In this document: piece by piece, positions 24,888-34,062 of the stretch
Numbering within the stretch: the stretch's first letter is position 1
Layout of the letters: each line of letters begins with the position of its first letter
NCBI GenBank assembly: GCA_001910725.1
Contig: MJGA01000002.1
Span: 186,001-250,000, forward strand
Reading direction: 5' to 3'
Length of the DNA stretch: 64,000 nucleotides
From: Phanerodontia chrysosporium
Lineage: Eukaryota > Basidiomycota > Agaricomycetes > Polyporales > Phanerochaetaceae
Notes under the pieces: generated by a model
The model's input: the letters and a program-made list of their open reading frames with translations, nothing else
The model's database searches: none
What the model was told of the DNA's origin: nothing
Translations under genes and position numbers: made by a program

Positions 24888-25819
24888 GGACACACCCAGA
24901 GGCGGTAACCTCTTCCATCCGTTTCCTCTCACCCCATCCCCTCGTCTGGGCATGCATGGCGCCCACGAGTCTTCAGTTTGAAGGGGAGAAAGCGTCGAGG
25001 TGACCGGACATCACTCTCTATACCATGCGGAACGTCCAAGCTGGCGGGCAAGAGCGATGTATTGACGGGTAGATAACAACCAGAGGCCGTGGAAAGCATA
25101 TGAACGAGAGTTGCAGTGGTAGCAGAAGGCGACCAAGATTCAAGAAGCTGGTATCCGCCTCGGTAGCGGTGCAGGTGGTGGAAGTCGCGTGCAAAAGTGT
25201 CCGCGAATGGGGCGCCGCGCAAGGTCGGAGTCTAAACTAGAGAGTTGTTAGGCGTCTAATGCTCTGGCAGGCGAAACGACTACTCTTCACAGTGTGCACG
25301 ACAGTGACCGCTTTCAGGGCTAGAAAACGTTCTGAAAGGTGCAGTTCTGGCATTGGATGTGGAATGAGGGGTCTAATTGTGTATGACAGGCAGGAGAACG
25401 GTTGCGGGCAAAGGGTATATAGGAAGGTGAGGTTCGATGTATTATAAGCCACGGTGGCCTAGGGGTTGGTGAAAGTGGAGAACCCTACCAACTCCTAGTC
25501 CCACTTGGAGTCCGAATCTTCCGGGGTATCGAACCGCCGAGTGGCCCATTCTTTTTCGCTCACCATTTTCTTTTCTTTTCCTTTTCTCAACAAATTCATT
25601 TCAGGAACTCTGTTTCCCTCCTGTGGCCGTCTCCCAACAACTCGTACTCTCTCATGGCGTCCGGGCGCATGCTCTCGCCAGCCTCTTCAACGTCCAACAC
25701 CCTTGCACGTCGGCATCCCCACCCACTTCAGCCTTTCGTGCTACGGCTGTATCCTGTCGATGTCCACGCCTTGCCAGCTAATCTCGTGCGTGTCCTTGGC
25801 GTGAAAGAGCTTGGGGAGC
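24888..25819 (+). repeat. Left arm of large inverted repeat
   Basis: This segment recurs inverted at 29485-30426 with only scattered base differences. Identical peptide strings are read from both copies, for example FARDFHHLHRYRGGYQLLES and AYNTSNLTFLYTLCPQPF. The shared block starts at GGACACACCCAGAGGC and ends at GCTTGGGGAGC. It carries a pyrimidine-rich tract and a tRNA-like A-box string at about 25451-25466. No transposase or reverse transcriptase is visible. Its right edge is where similarity to the P450 fragment begins. Confidence 0.9.
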
Positions 25820-25832
25820 CGGAGCTTATACG

Positions 25833-27148
25833 ATAAGGCCACACCGGAGTTCGTGGCTCTCCTCGCGGATAAGAAAGACATTGAATCTACGCACCTTGTA
25901 CACCTCTTCACGTGCGTGCGGATGTTATTCTTGCGATGATCACACTGTTGACCAGACTCCAAGATTTGACTTCATGTCTGATGCGCTTTTTGGCGGCGGG
26001 TCAGAGGCCATGAGAGATGGTGACGCAGACAGCATGGTGAGCTCCGTCAGGACAGCCTTCCACTGAGCTACACCCTATGTGAAGGCGTCGATATCACTGA
26101 TCTGCGTTAGGGATGCACAAATATACGAGAACCTCCCTTGGCTAGGCTCCCTTGTGCGCGACATACCGGGTGTCGGGGAGAAGTCAAAACGTTTCCGCGC
26201 AATGTGCGTGCAGCGCGGGTCGGAGCGAGAAAGGCTCGAGCATCAAGGACCTCTTTTACTGGCTGGTGCGTCCCCTTACCTAGTCGGTCGCCTCTATACT
26301 GAATGCCCGGGCAGAGCAACGAGGATGGCAGCAAGAAGGAAAACCCGTCAAAGCACCTAGTCGTCCCGGACTTCGCGATCGTTGCAGGGTCAGACACCAC
26401 CGCAACAGTGCTCACGAACATTGTCTACTGCCTGCTCACTCACCCGGAAATATATGCACGCCTCCAAGACGAGATAGACCGTTTCTACCCGCCCGAGGCG
26501 GACACGTTTGATTCTAAGCATCTCAGGCAGATGCACTACCTCGATGCGGTAATGTACGATCATGCCCTTCGCCTGCCCCAAGGATTATATGGGGGCTAAA
26601 ATTGCATCGCAGCAACGAGACTATGCGTTTGTACCCCGTGGTCCAAGGCGGCAGCCAGCGCGCTCCAGAGCGCGGGACTGGTGGGTTTGCCGCAGGCCAA
26701 CAGTGAGTTCCCCATGCGCATATACCCACCGTTATTTACGCTGACCACCTGCCTGCCTGCCAGCTTCATTCCCGAGTGGACATCGATCCGCGTGCCGACA
26801 TGGTGCCTGCACCGCGACCCGCGCAACTTCGTGCGGCCGCTCGCGTGGGTGCCCGAGCGGTGGCTCGTCGCGGACGGGCGCGCGCCCGCCTCCGCGCTTG
26901 GGCTCGCCGCTGGCGAGGACTTCGTGCACAGCGCAGCCGCGTACGTGCCATTCTCATGCGGCCCGCGCAACTGCGTCGGCAAGAACCTCGCGCTGCTTGA
27001 GATGAAGCTCGTCCTTGCGCATATGCTGCAGAATGTGCGCCTGCGCTTTTGGCATGAGTTCGATCCGAGCAATTGGGAAGCCGCCATGCAGGACCGGTCC
27101 AATCTCATTGTGCCAGAGCTCCCACTCATTGTCGACCGGAGGTCTTGA
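25833..27148 (+). pseudogene. Cytochrome P450, 5'-truncated and frameshifted
   Basis: Landmarks in order are RFDFMSDALFGGGSEAMRDG, LPWLGSLVRDIPGVGEKSKR, KDLFYWL, the I-helix AGSDTTATVL, HPEIYARLQDEIDRFYPP, the ExxR helix NETMRLYP, and the heme loop FSCGPRNCVGKNLA. The frame ends at 27148. The intron before NETMRL splices AT|C (donor near 26553). The N-terminal half (membrane anchor and first helices) is missing: recognisable sequence begins just inside the inverted-repeat arm. Between KRFRAMCVQRGS and SIKDLFYWL the frame shifts by one base near 26225-26240. P450s of this type oxidise lipophilic compounds; this copy is most likely dead. Confidence 0.8.
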
Positions 27149-27889
27149 GCGTTCGCGGATATAGATCCTGACGCATGTAACGGCTTGATCCAGCTTGAGA
27201 GAATACGTATAATTCGTTACTCCTATGTATGACAGGTTAAAACACACCACAAATTGAATCACGTAAACAAGCGGCGTTCTCGATTTTGCATCTGGCTGGA
27301 CCTCAACTTCGTTGCGTCTCCGCCATGCTCCAAGCTCTTACTGATACTTGCGAAGACAATGAAATAGTTGGTGTCGCGTCTCGGCATCATATGCAATGTG
27401 GGCAAGCCGCAGGTCTGACTGATGGTGTGCGCTTCTGATGTCCCAGCAAGCCGAGGCTGCAGCGGCGCGCGTTGATTATCAGCTGCAGAGAGGTCGATAA
27501 AAATGCGTCGGACAGGTCTTAACGCACACGAACGCGGTCAGCATGTTCTTGGTACTGTCTAACAATCAGTACATTGGCCTTGATAGTAAGCATTAGAGGG
27601 ACATATGCGTTAACACAGACTGCTCAGGGCCGTGACCAGCCTGCTTTCCTCAAATTTCGGGGATCAGGCCAGCTATGCTCGTCCACCGAGCATCATGTTC
27701 GACACGCCAGCCGTCATAATATATAAGGCACTGATACGTTGGCTAATAGCAGTCTTTAACATGTTTGCATAAAGCGGGTTACTGGTCACCCTAACGGTCG
27801 TACGAATCTATTTTCTGGTTTTACTGATTATGATCTCCTTTCCCCCCTCTCCTGGCTATAAACACATGCTGATCTGAGCCATCGTCTGC
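27149..27889. other. Intergenic, nothing recognised
   Basis: Convergent interval between the P450 remnant (+) and the PB1 gene (-), AT-richer than its surroundings. No RNA gene or domain seen. Confidence 0.45.
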
Positions 27890-29158
27890 TCAAACGCTAG
27901 GGGCAGGCGGGCCATCCTCGGTGGACGCACCCATCATCGGTGGGACGAAGGGCGGTGGCGGGAAGGCAGGCGGCGGAAAGGGCGGCACGCGCGCAGGGCC
28001 GACGTGATGATGAAAGTGCTCGTGACGGAAGGATAGCGGCGGCATGCCACTCTCGTGGTCGAAGGGCCCGCCGAAGGCATCGAAGGAATAGAAACCATGC
28101 ATACCGCCCGCGCCACCCCTGCCACCCCTGCCGCTGCGCCCGCCTCTGCCCATCCCGCGTGCGTGTATTTCGGGGCTGTCCGGTGAGGGGCTGTGGAATG
28201 GAGAGGCGGACGCACCGGGAGATGGTGGGCTCGGAGGCGAGCCAGCGGGCGGGAAGGGCGGGATGTGCGTGCTCGCGAAGCTGCCGCGACCAAGTCCTCC
28301 AAAGCCAAGCCCTCCACGACCTAACCCACCGCGGCCACCTCGACTGAACCCTCCACGTCCGCGAGCGTGGGGGTCGAATCGGAAGCTGCGGTGGCCATGG
28401 TGGCCGTGATGCCCACGAGTGCAACCGTGGTAGTCGAGGCGCGGACGGTCCTGGACGTCGACGAGAACTAGGTTGTTGTCTTCATCACCGTTGGTGGACC
28501 TGCGGGACTCACTGACGTCGTCCATGCCCCCCAGGACACGGTCGATCTCGACGTGCTCAACTACGTCGGAGGCGCTGTTACCTTCGATGTCGGTCAGGCG
28601 GTCGTCGATGCTAGTGCAGTTGTTAGACTTCCAATATACGGTGCATATGAGAGAGGGAATGGTATACCTTGTGTTTCCTCTGTTGGCTGCGACGGTGCGA
28701 GTCTCATTCTCATGATTCTCACCTTCTTGGGCGGCATATTGGATCGCATGAACGCCGTCACCGGTGGACTCAGCAGTAGCGGAAGAGGCGATGTCGGAGT
28801 CTTTATCGGTGGGGCCGGGGGTGAAAGACCGGGCAGAGGGACGCTCTGTCCCGCCATTGCGCAATGTGCTGAGGTCGAGGACTTTGCAACGGATGACCGT
28901 CGCAAGCTCACTGGGCGTGTTGCTATCTCCACCGCGCGTGACAGCAGCGGTCTCAACACAATCGCGGAGCTCCTCATCCGAGTTCAGGACGATCTCATCG
29001 CCGTCGGTGTCGATGTATGCGAGTGCGACGTGGGCCTTAGGGATGGCGAAGGTGCCCTCAAGCTTACCGACAAGGTCAGCCCAGGAGGGCATGGAGGTGT
29101 ACGAAAGACGGCGCGCAGGGCCGTCTGAGCTCAAGAACTTGAAAGTGATGTTGGACAT
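27890..29158 (-). CDS. PB1-domain protein with glycine-arginine-rich C-terminus
   Basis: The ATG at 29158 opens a frame of 422 codons. A 57-nt stretch (28611-28667) with a GT donor, a CTAAC branch site and an AG acceptor is probably an intron that happens to be in frame; splicing gives 403 residues. Residues 1-75 form a PB1 domain (MSNITFKFLSSDGPARRL at the start). Its acidic OPCA motif YIDTDGDEIVLNSDEELRDC marks a type I, acidic-face PB1. The middle is acidic and Ser-rich. The C-terminal third has GRGG and RGG repeats followed by Pro-rich segments, which suggest RNA binding or condensate formation. PB1 domains pair with a basic-face partner. Function unknown. The gene lies wholly inside the large inverted repeat. 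Confidence 0.82.
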   Translation of the reverse strand: MSNITFKFLSSDGPARRLSYTSMPSWADLVGKLEGTFAIPKAHVALAYIDTDGDEIVLNSDEELRDCVETAAVTRGGDSNTPSELATVIRCKVLDLSTLRNGGTERPSARSFTPGPTDKDSDIASSATAESTGDGVHAIQYAAQEGENHENETRTVAANRGNTRYTIPSLICTVYWKSNNCTSIDDRLTDIEGNSASDVVEHVEIDRVLGGMDDVSESRRSTNGDEDNNLVLVDVQDRPRLDYHGCTRGHHGHHGHRSFRFDPHARGRGGFSRGGRGGLGRGGLGFGGLGRGSFASTHIPPFPPAGSPPSPPSPGASASPFHSPSPDSPEIHARGMGRGGRSGRGGRGGAGGMHGFYSFDAFGGPFDHESGMPPLSFRHEHFHHHVGPARVPPFPPPAFPPPPFVPPMMGASTEDGPPAPSV

Positions 29159-29211
29159 GGTGAATGTGCTATCGAAAGATGGGTGAGTATGGCTGGTACG
29201 CAAGCAGGGGC

Positions 29212-29218
29212 TTATATA
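29212..29218 (-). promoter_or_regulatory. TATA box of the PB1 gene
   Basis: The minus strand reads TATATAA 54 bases upstream of the ATG at 29158. Motif and position only. Confidence 0.4.
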
Positions 29219-29484
29219 CCTTGTCGCGGATCCGCAGCTCGCAGCCCGCAGCCACCGCAGCCACAACCGCAGCCCTAGTCATCTCGCAACCCTTTCGGTA
29301 CCGCCTCGTGGGGAGTCAACGTTCAGCGACTGAACTATGGCGTGCTTGTGCGCATGCTGCCGTGCCGCGGCGGTTTAGCTGGCCCAGCTCATGTAGTGCA
29401 AGTGACTCATCCGGCCCCGCGTTGACTTGCTCGCCGTGGTGTGTTTAGCGCAGAGTCACAGTATCGGCGTCGCCTGATCACGAA

Positions 29485-30426
29485 GCTCCCCAAGCTCTTC
29501 CACGGCCTATATCGCCAAGTATATGCATGAGACTAGCTGGCAAGGCATGGACGTCGACAGAATACAGCCGTAGCACGAAAGGCTGAAGTGGGTGGGGATG
29601 CCGACGTGCAAGGGTGTTGGACGTTGAAGAGGCTGGCGAGAGCGTGCGCGCGGACGCCGTGAGAGAGTACGAGTTGTTGGGAGACGGCCACAGGAGGGAA
29701 ACAGAGTTCCTGAAATGAATTTGTTGAGAAAAGGAAAAGAAAAGAAAATGGTGAGCGAAAAAGAATGGGCCACTCGGCGGTTCGATACCCCGGAAGATTC
29801 GGACTCCAAGTGGGACTAGGAGTTGGTAGGGTTCTCCACTTTCACCAACCCCTAGGCCACCGTGGCTTATAATACATCGAACCTCACCTTCCTATATACC
29901 CTTTGCCCGCAACCGTTCTCCTGCCTGTCATACACAATTAGACCCCTCATTCCACATCCAATGCCAGAACTGCACCTTTCAGAACGTTTTCTAGCCCTGA
30001 AAGCGGTCACTGTCGTGCACACTGTGAAGAGTAGTCGTTTCGCCTGCCAGAGCATTAGACGCCTAACAACTCTCTAGTTTAGACTCCGACCTTGCGCGGC
30101 GCCCCATTCGCGGACACTTTTGCACGCGACTTCCACCACCTGCACCGCTACCGAGGCGGATACCAGCTTCTTGAATCTTGGTCGCCTTCTGCTACCACTG
30201 CAACTCTCGTTCATATGCTTTCCACGGCCTCTGGTTGTTATCTACCCGTCAATACATCGCTCTTGCCCGCCAGCTTGGACGTTCCGCATGGTATAGAGAG
30301 TGATGTCCGGTCACCTCGACGCTTTCTCCCCTTCAAACTGAAGACTCGTGGGCGCCATGCATGCCTGGACGAGGGGATGGGGTGAGAGGGAACGGATGGA
30401 AGAGGTTACTGCCTCTGGGTGTGTCC
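29485..30426 (-). repeat. Right arm of large inverted repeat
   Basis: Inverted copy of 24888-25819. It starts at GCTCCCCAAGC and ends at GGGTGTGTCC. Differences include single substitutions and a short divergent patch near the inner edge (29500-29530). Immediately outside, at 30427, begins the truncated DUF4470-MYND gene, whose first about 35 codons are missing, so the arm edge coincides with a gene breakpoint. Confidence 0.9.
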
Positions 30427-31931
30427 TAAGTCCGCCACGAGATCTACTGTGGACTAGAAGTGTCCACTATCGACATCCTGCTGCTGGGCTGTGGAGATCC
30501 CCGAAGCATCCTGTTTTCTATTCACGCGCACTTCCGTGTCGGGCTCAGGATGCAGCAGGTGAGTAAACTGCCAAGGTTGTGTTTGATGCTTGTTTCTGAC
30601 GGGCGTGAGCAGGAAACATGACTTCACTTACTGTGATGTCGACCTCGCGATACTCGGTATGCTAAGTGCTCTCCAAGTTGTATTGCATTCTAACATTCCT
30701 TAGCCTGAGATGCAGTCTTGCTCACCCTCGTCGCCGAAGGATCGCACGCCAAAGAGCCACACGTACTCTGGAATCTCTTCTGCCACATCTTCCTGGACAA
30801 ACGATCAATCCACCTCTTGGTCTCGCAATGCGAAGGGCTCGTCTCTCTCGAAGCACTGCGGACGCACTGGTCGCTTTACACCCAAGCCAAGTCCTACCCG
30901 CCTTCGCGCACACAAGAGACAGTTCAAATGGCAAGCCAGGTCTGCTATCAAGAAAGTGCTCGATGGGCAGCTTGGTTTCGACGATCTCACGGCATGTCGC
31001 TCCGCCGGTCCTGCCCATGTCCAGGCCACGCTTACTTGCCATGAAGCGTCGAAGTTGTTCTGGAAGACTGGTACTACATTTACGGCAAGCAGAGATATCG
31101 ACGGCGCGGCCGAGCTCTACCAGACGATCGTGTACTCTCTTGACTGCGAAGGCTTCGCAACGTGCCATGAGCTGAACCCTCTCGCCCCGTTTTACCTGGC
31201 ACCTATCTTCGCGTATGAGACGCACAAGAAACCTATACACCTCGAGAAAGCCTACGAGTTCGCGCGAGCGCAGTTCAGCTTGGTATATGCAGGGACGTTA
31301 TCCGACCGATTGTCGCGGACGCTCTCGCCTGCTGTGAGGCGCTCGAATTTACTCGCACCAATGAGCCTGCGTCCCTCAACCCATGCATATGCTCATGGCG
31401 TGCTCCCCTGTTGAAACTCGCTACTCAAGAGGCACTGCTCCCTTGACTATCGACGTCATCAACACCTATGTTGGCCGATCCTTGAGGCATGCCTGAACAT
31501 TGTCGTCGCCGCCGTACCTCCCCTCAAGCGCATTGCATTTGCAGTTTTTTGCATGGAATCGCTCCGAATGAACAGCACCTCCTTCCAGGCTTCGCGGAGC
31601 GCTGCCGCACCTGGACGCACAAGAGCGACTGCGCATCGTCACGCTGGGCCTGCTGCACGCGATGCCGCTCCTCGAGACCGTCGCCACTTATATGGCACAG
31701 TCGGGCGAAATGTCCGTCGAGGTCGAGGAGATGCTCTCGCGCGCAGCGCGCCACCTCCGCGAGGGCGATCCCGCCGTGAAGTCTGAGCACCCGCGCTGCG
31801 CAACATGCAAGGCGGTGCTTCGCGCGGAGGAGCAGACAGTGTGCAGTCGGTGCAAGAATGTGTTCTATCGCAGTCGGGACTGTAAGACGAAGGACTGGGA
31901 CATGCACAAGACGCAGTGCAAGGCTGCGTAA
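30427..31931 (+). pseudogene. DUF4470-MYND gene, truncated and deleted copy
   Basis: Segments collinear with the intact gene at 18.6 kb include DILLLGCGDPRSILFSIHA, FTYCDVDLAIL, LLTLVAEGSHAKEPHVLWN, SKLFWKTGTTF, LDCEGFATCHEL and FYLAPIFAYET. The last segment is AERCRTWTHKSDC, then a MYND-like end (CATC, CSRC, YRSRDC, WDMHKTQC). Defects are a missing N-terminus at the repeat boundary, a frame change near 30895, and loss of roughly the central 600-700 codons. In the finger the first Cys of the third pair is replaced by Arg. It is not expected to make a working protein. Confidence 0.78.
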
Positions 31932-32754
31932 CAGATCTAATCGTGTACTTTGTAGTAGCAGCAGCCTCTATTAGAGCAGTGTTTTGATTATACTCGCTAT
32001 ATACATAACAGGAATTTTACTTGCGCGAGTCTCAGCAAGTGCGCTACACTGCTGTTCTGACTGAACGACTATCAGCCGTGAACTTTGTCAAAGGACTCTC
32101 ATTGACAGGCGTCTCCTGCTCGTCGCCAACATCTTCATCGTCGTCCCAGCTTGTGTCGTCATTGAAATCAAGTGGCGCCCCTGCGTTCGCGAAGACGACG
32201 GATTGCCCAGGCACCAGTGTGCCCATGTCGGTCGTCGTAAGATGCTCGTTCCGTGTCGCTAATCGCAGGCGCATCATGAAGCGGCTCACTAGGAGCGGGG
32301 ACTGTGGGTAGACGTCAGACTCAAGGAAAGACTAGAGCTGGCTGGTGCTAGCTCACCATCACGACCGCGATTTGCGCGACGTTGGATGCAGAGCTCTGCG
32401 GTGATGAGCATCAATAAGTATGGAGGTGCCGAGCGGGACTGCGTACGATGTACCACGCCATCATCTCAGTAGTATTGAGTATGAGAAGGACGCTGCGAGG
32501 GCAGTCAATACACCATGTGTGCGAGGCCGTTCTTTGCAACCCACAGGAAAAACACTGTCCCTGTAAACATGTCCGCTTATTAGAGCGAGATGAACAGTCC
32601 CTTACAGCCCAGGGTACATACCGTCATGAAGGAGGCATGTCGTCAAAGGAGACTTGATCCCAGTCGCCTGAATCTGGTGGTACATATCAAAACCAGTCTC
32701 CGGACGGTTCTCGTGCGAACAGGGGCAGCCGACTCCGGTCGGCGCGCAGCGAGG

Positions 32755-32839
32755 CTATAGTCGTAGCGACTCAGTCGATAGCTCAGAGGAAGGGGAAACG
32801 TCTCTGTTATGTACTATAGTCGTAGCGACTCAGTCGATA
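32755..32839. repeat. 26-bp direct repeat inside the insertion
   Basis: The 26 bases at 32755-32780 are repeated exactly at 32814-32839 (59-bp period). Each copy starts CTATAGTC and contains the hairpin AGTCG-TAG-CGACT. A second related block, GCTCAGAG to CGTCTCTG, follows copy 1 at 32781-32806 and recurs in variant form at 32890-32915. Confidence 0.85.
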
Positions 32840-32890
32840 CTAATCTAATGGTCAGTACGAGTGTGATAGCTACGGGAGAAGGTACATACG

Positions 32891-32915
32891 CTCAGAGAAG
32901 GGAAACGTCTCTGAG
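32891..32915. repeat. Inverted repeat (stem-loop) inside the insertion
   Basis: CTCAGAGA at 32891-32898 pairs perfectly with TCTCTGAG at 32908-32915 around the 9-base spacer AGGGAAACG. A partial copy with the same spacer core lies at 32782-32806. Confidence 0.7.
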
Positions 32916-34062
32916 CGGCGAAACTGTGAGTGGGGTTTTATACTACGAAAGGATTAGCTAATGCTAGTTTTAACTATCTACGGAAAGTCCGAGCTGTGGC
33001 TGACGGCCGAGCGGTTTGCTTCCGCGCCACGCAAGTGGCGGCGGTGGGCGCTGCGCAAAGCGCGGCGCGAGTCTTCGACAGTACATGCTGTATGTCTTCA
33101 GCCACGTCGAGACGAGGACGAGGACGTCTCCAGCGATTGCACAGCTGCGTGAAATCATGACGACTGCAGGAAAGGCGGTCATTCCTTGAAAAATGCCCAC
33201 CTGAGGGTAATGTCAACGTACGGCTGTACAGTTTGAGTGAGCATAGTTCATAGAATTGACTCGCAGACATACTCAAACTGCGCTTGGTCAGTGATATTGA
33301 CATTTTCACCACAAATATTGAACGGCGATGGTATATACTCCGATGACGCATAGGAGAACTCATACTGGTGGATCAAGTGAGTGGAACCTCCAGGAACGAA
33401 CGGACGGGAAAACGTACAATGTTCGTACATAATGGGACGACACTCAGAAGAAAAACCACCGCGAACAGGACGTAGTTTCTGTTCCATAGAGCGCAGACAC
33501 GCAGGGCGGAGAATACTAGGCAGAATAAGCAATCTCGAGCCCTTCTAGATATTATTCCCGACGTACCAGCCATCTGCATTAAGCACACATAGATAGGGAT
33601 CGTGGCTGCCCACATGAGCGCTGAGCAGCTGTCGCCGAACTTGAGCAACTCTCTCGCGAGAATGGAGACAGATATACCTCTGACAGGCCGCAATCAGGGA
33701 CACTCACAGCGAGACATGAAGACTCTGGCGTACCTCCGGTGGGCCTGAAGCGATATTTGCCACAGATCCAACTAATAGCGACCATCGCAGGGTCACGATC
33801 AGAAGCGAAACGACCGAGAACTTCCTCTGCCACACGGTTCGAACCTCATCGCCAAAGGTAATTGCGTAGTCATAAAACACCGTGGCTTGAGTGGGTACGA
33901 GATGAGCATAGACGCTCGATTTGAAATGTCGCGCAGACTTACCTGATGTCGCGAATATCATCCGTTGGCTAAGTACTCTGCAGCTCTTTGCGTCAGCATA
34001 GGTGCACTAATCAAGCAGGGCACGAACAGTTGAAAGAGTTCTGACGCCACACTATCCGACAT

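Larger units (their letters stand above)
32686..33080. mobile_element. 395-bp insertion with 6-bp target duplication
   Basis: GTACAT occurs at 32680-32685 and again at 33081-33086, exactly at the edges of a block that splits the coding exon of the DUF6533 gene between TYSMY and HQIQATG. Joining the two sides through a single GTACAT gives the continuous in-frame family sequence. The block has no coding capacity for a transposase. It contains a 26-bp direct repeat and a strong inverted repeat. No clear terminal inverted repeats were seen, so it may be a non-autonomous element of unknown class. Confidence 0.75.
32044..34062 (-). pseudogene. DUF6533 seven-helix gene, copy D, interrupted by an insertion
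   Basis: From the ATG at 34062 (MSDSVASELFQLF), exons lead to ATVFYDYAITFGDEVRTVWQ and RKFSVVSLLIVTLRWSLLVG. Next come VFSALRVCALWNRNYVLFAV and GDVLVLVSTWLKTYSMY. Relatives continue directly with a loop ending SPLTTCLL(x)DG. Here that part, QATGIKSPLTTCLLHDG, lies about 400 bases further on, beyond an insertion at 32686-33080. It is followed by TVFFL, VLLILNTTEMM, SNVAQIAVVM and the C-terminal SRFMMRLRLATR to FANAGAPLDFND exon, which ends at 32044. All other landmarks are intact, so the interruption is probably recent. Unless the insertion is spliced out, the product ends soon after TYSMY. Confidence 0.75.

Noticed and set aside
25833..29158. P450, PB1 and UbiA genes as a biosynthetic cluster
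   Set aside because: The P450 is a truncated pseudogene, the PB1 protein is not metabolic and the UbiA gene is 6.5 kb away.
24888..30426. The inverted repeat as a centromere or replication palindrome
   Set aside because: Arms are only about 0.9 kb, with ordinary base composition and genes in the spacer; nothing else supports such a role.
32686..33080. The insertion as a CRISPR-like array
   Set aside because: There are only two exact repeats at one spacing, inside a fungal exon with a target duplication; no cas genes.
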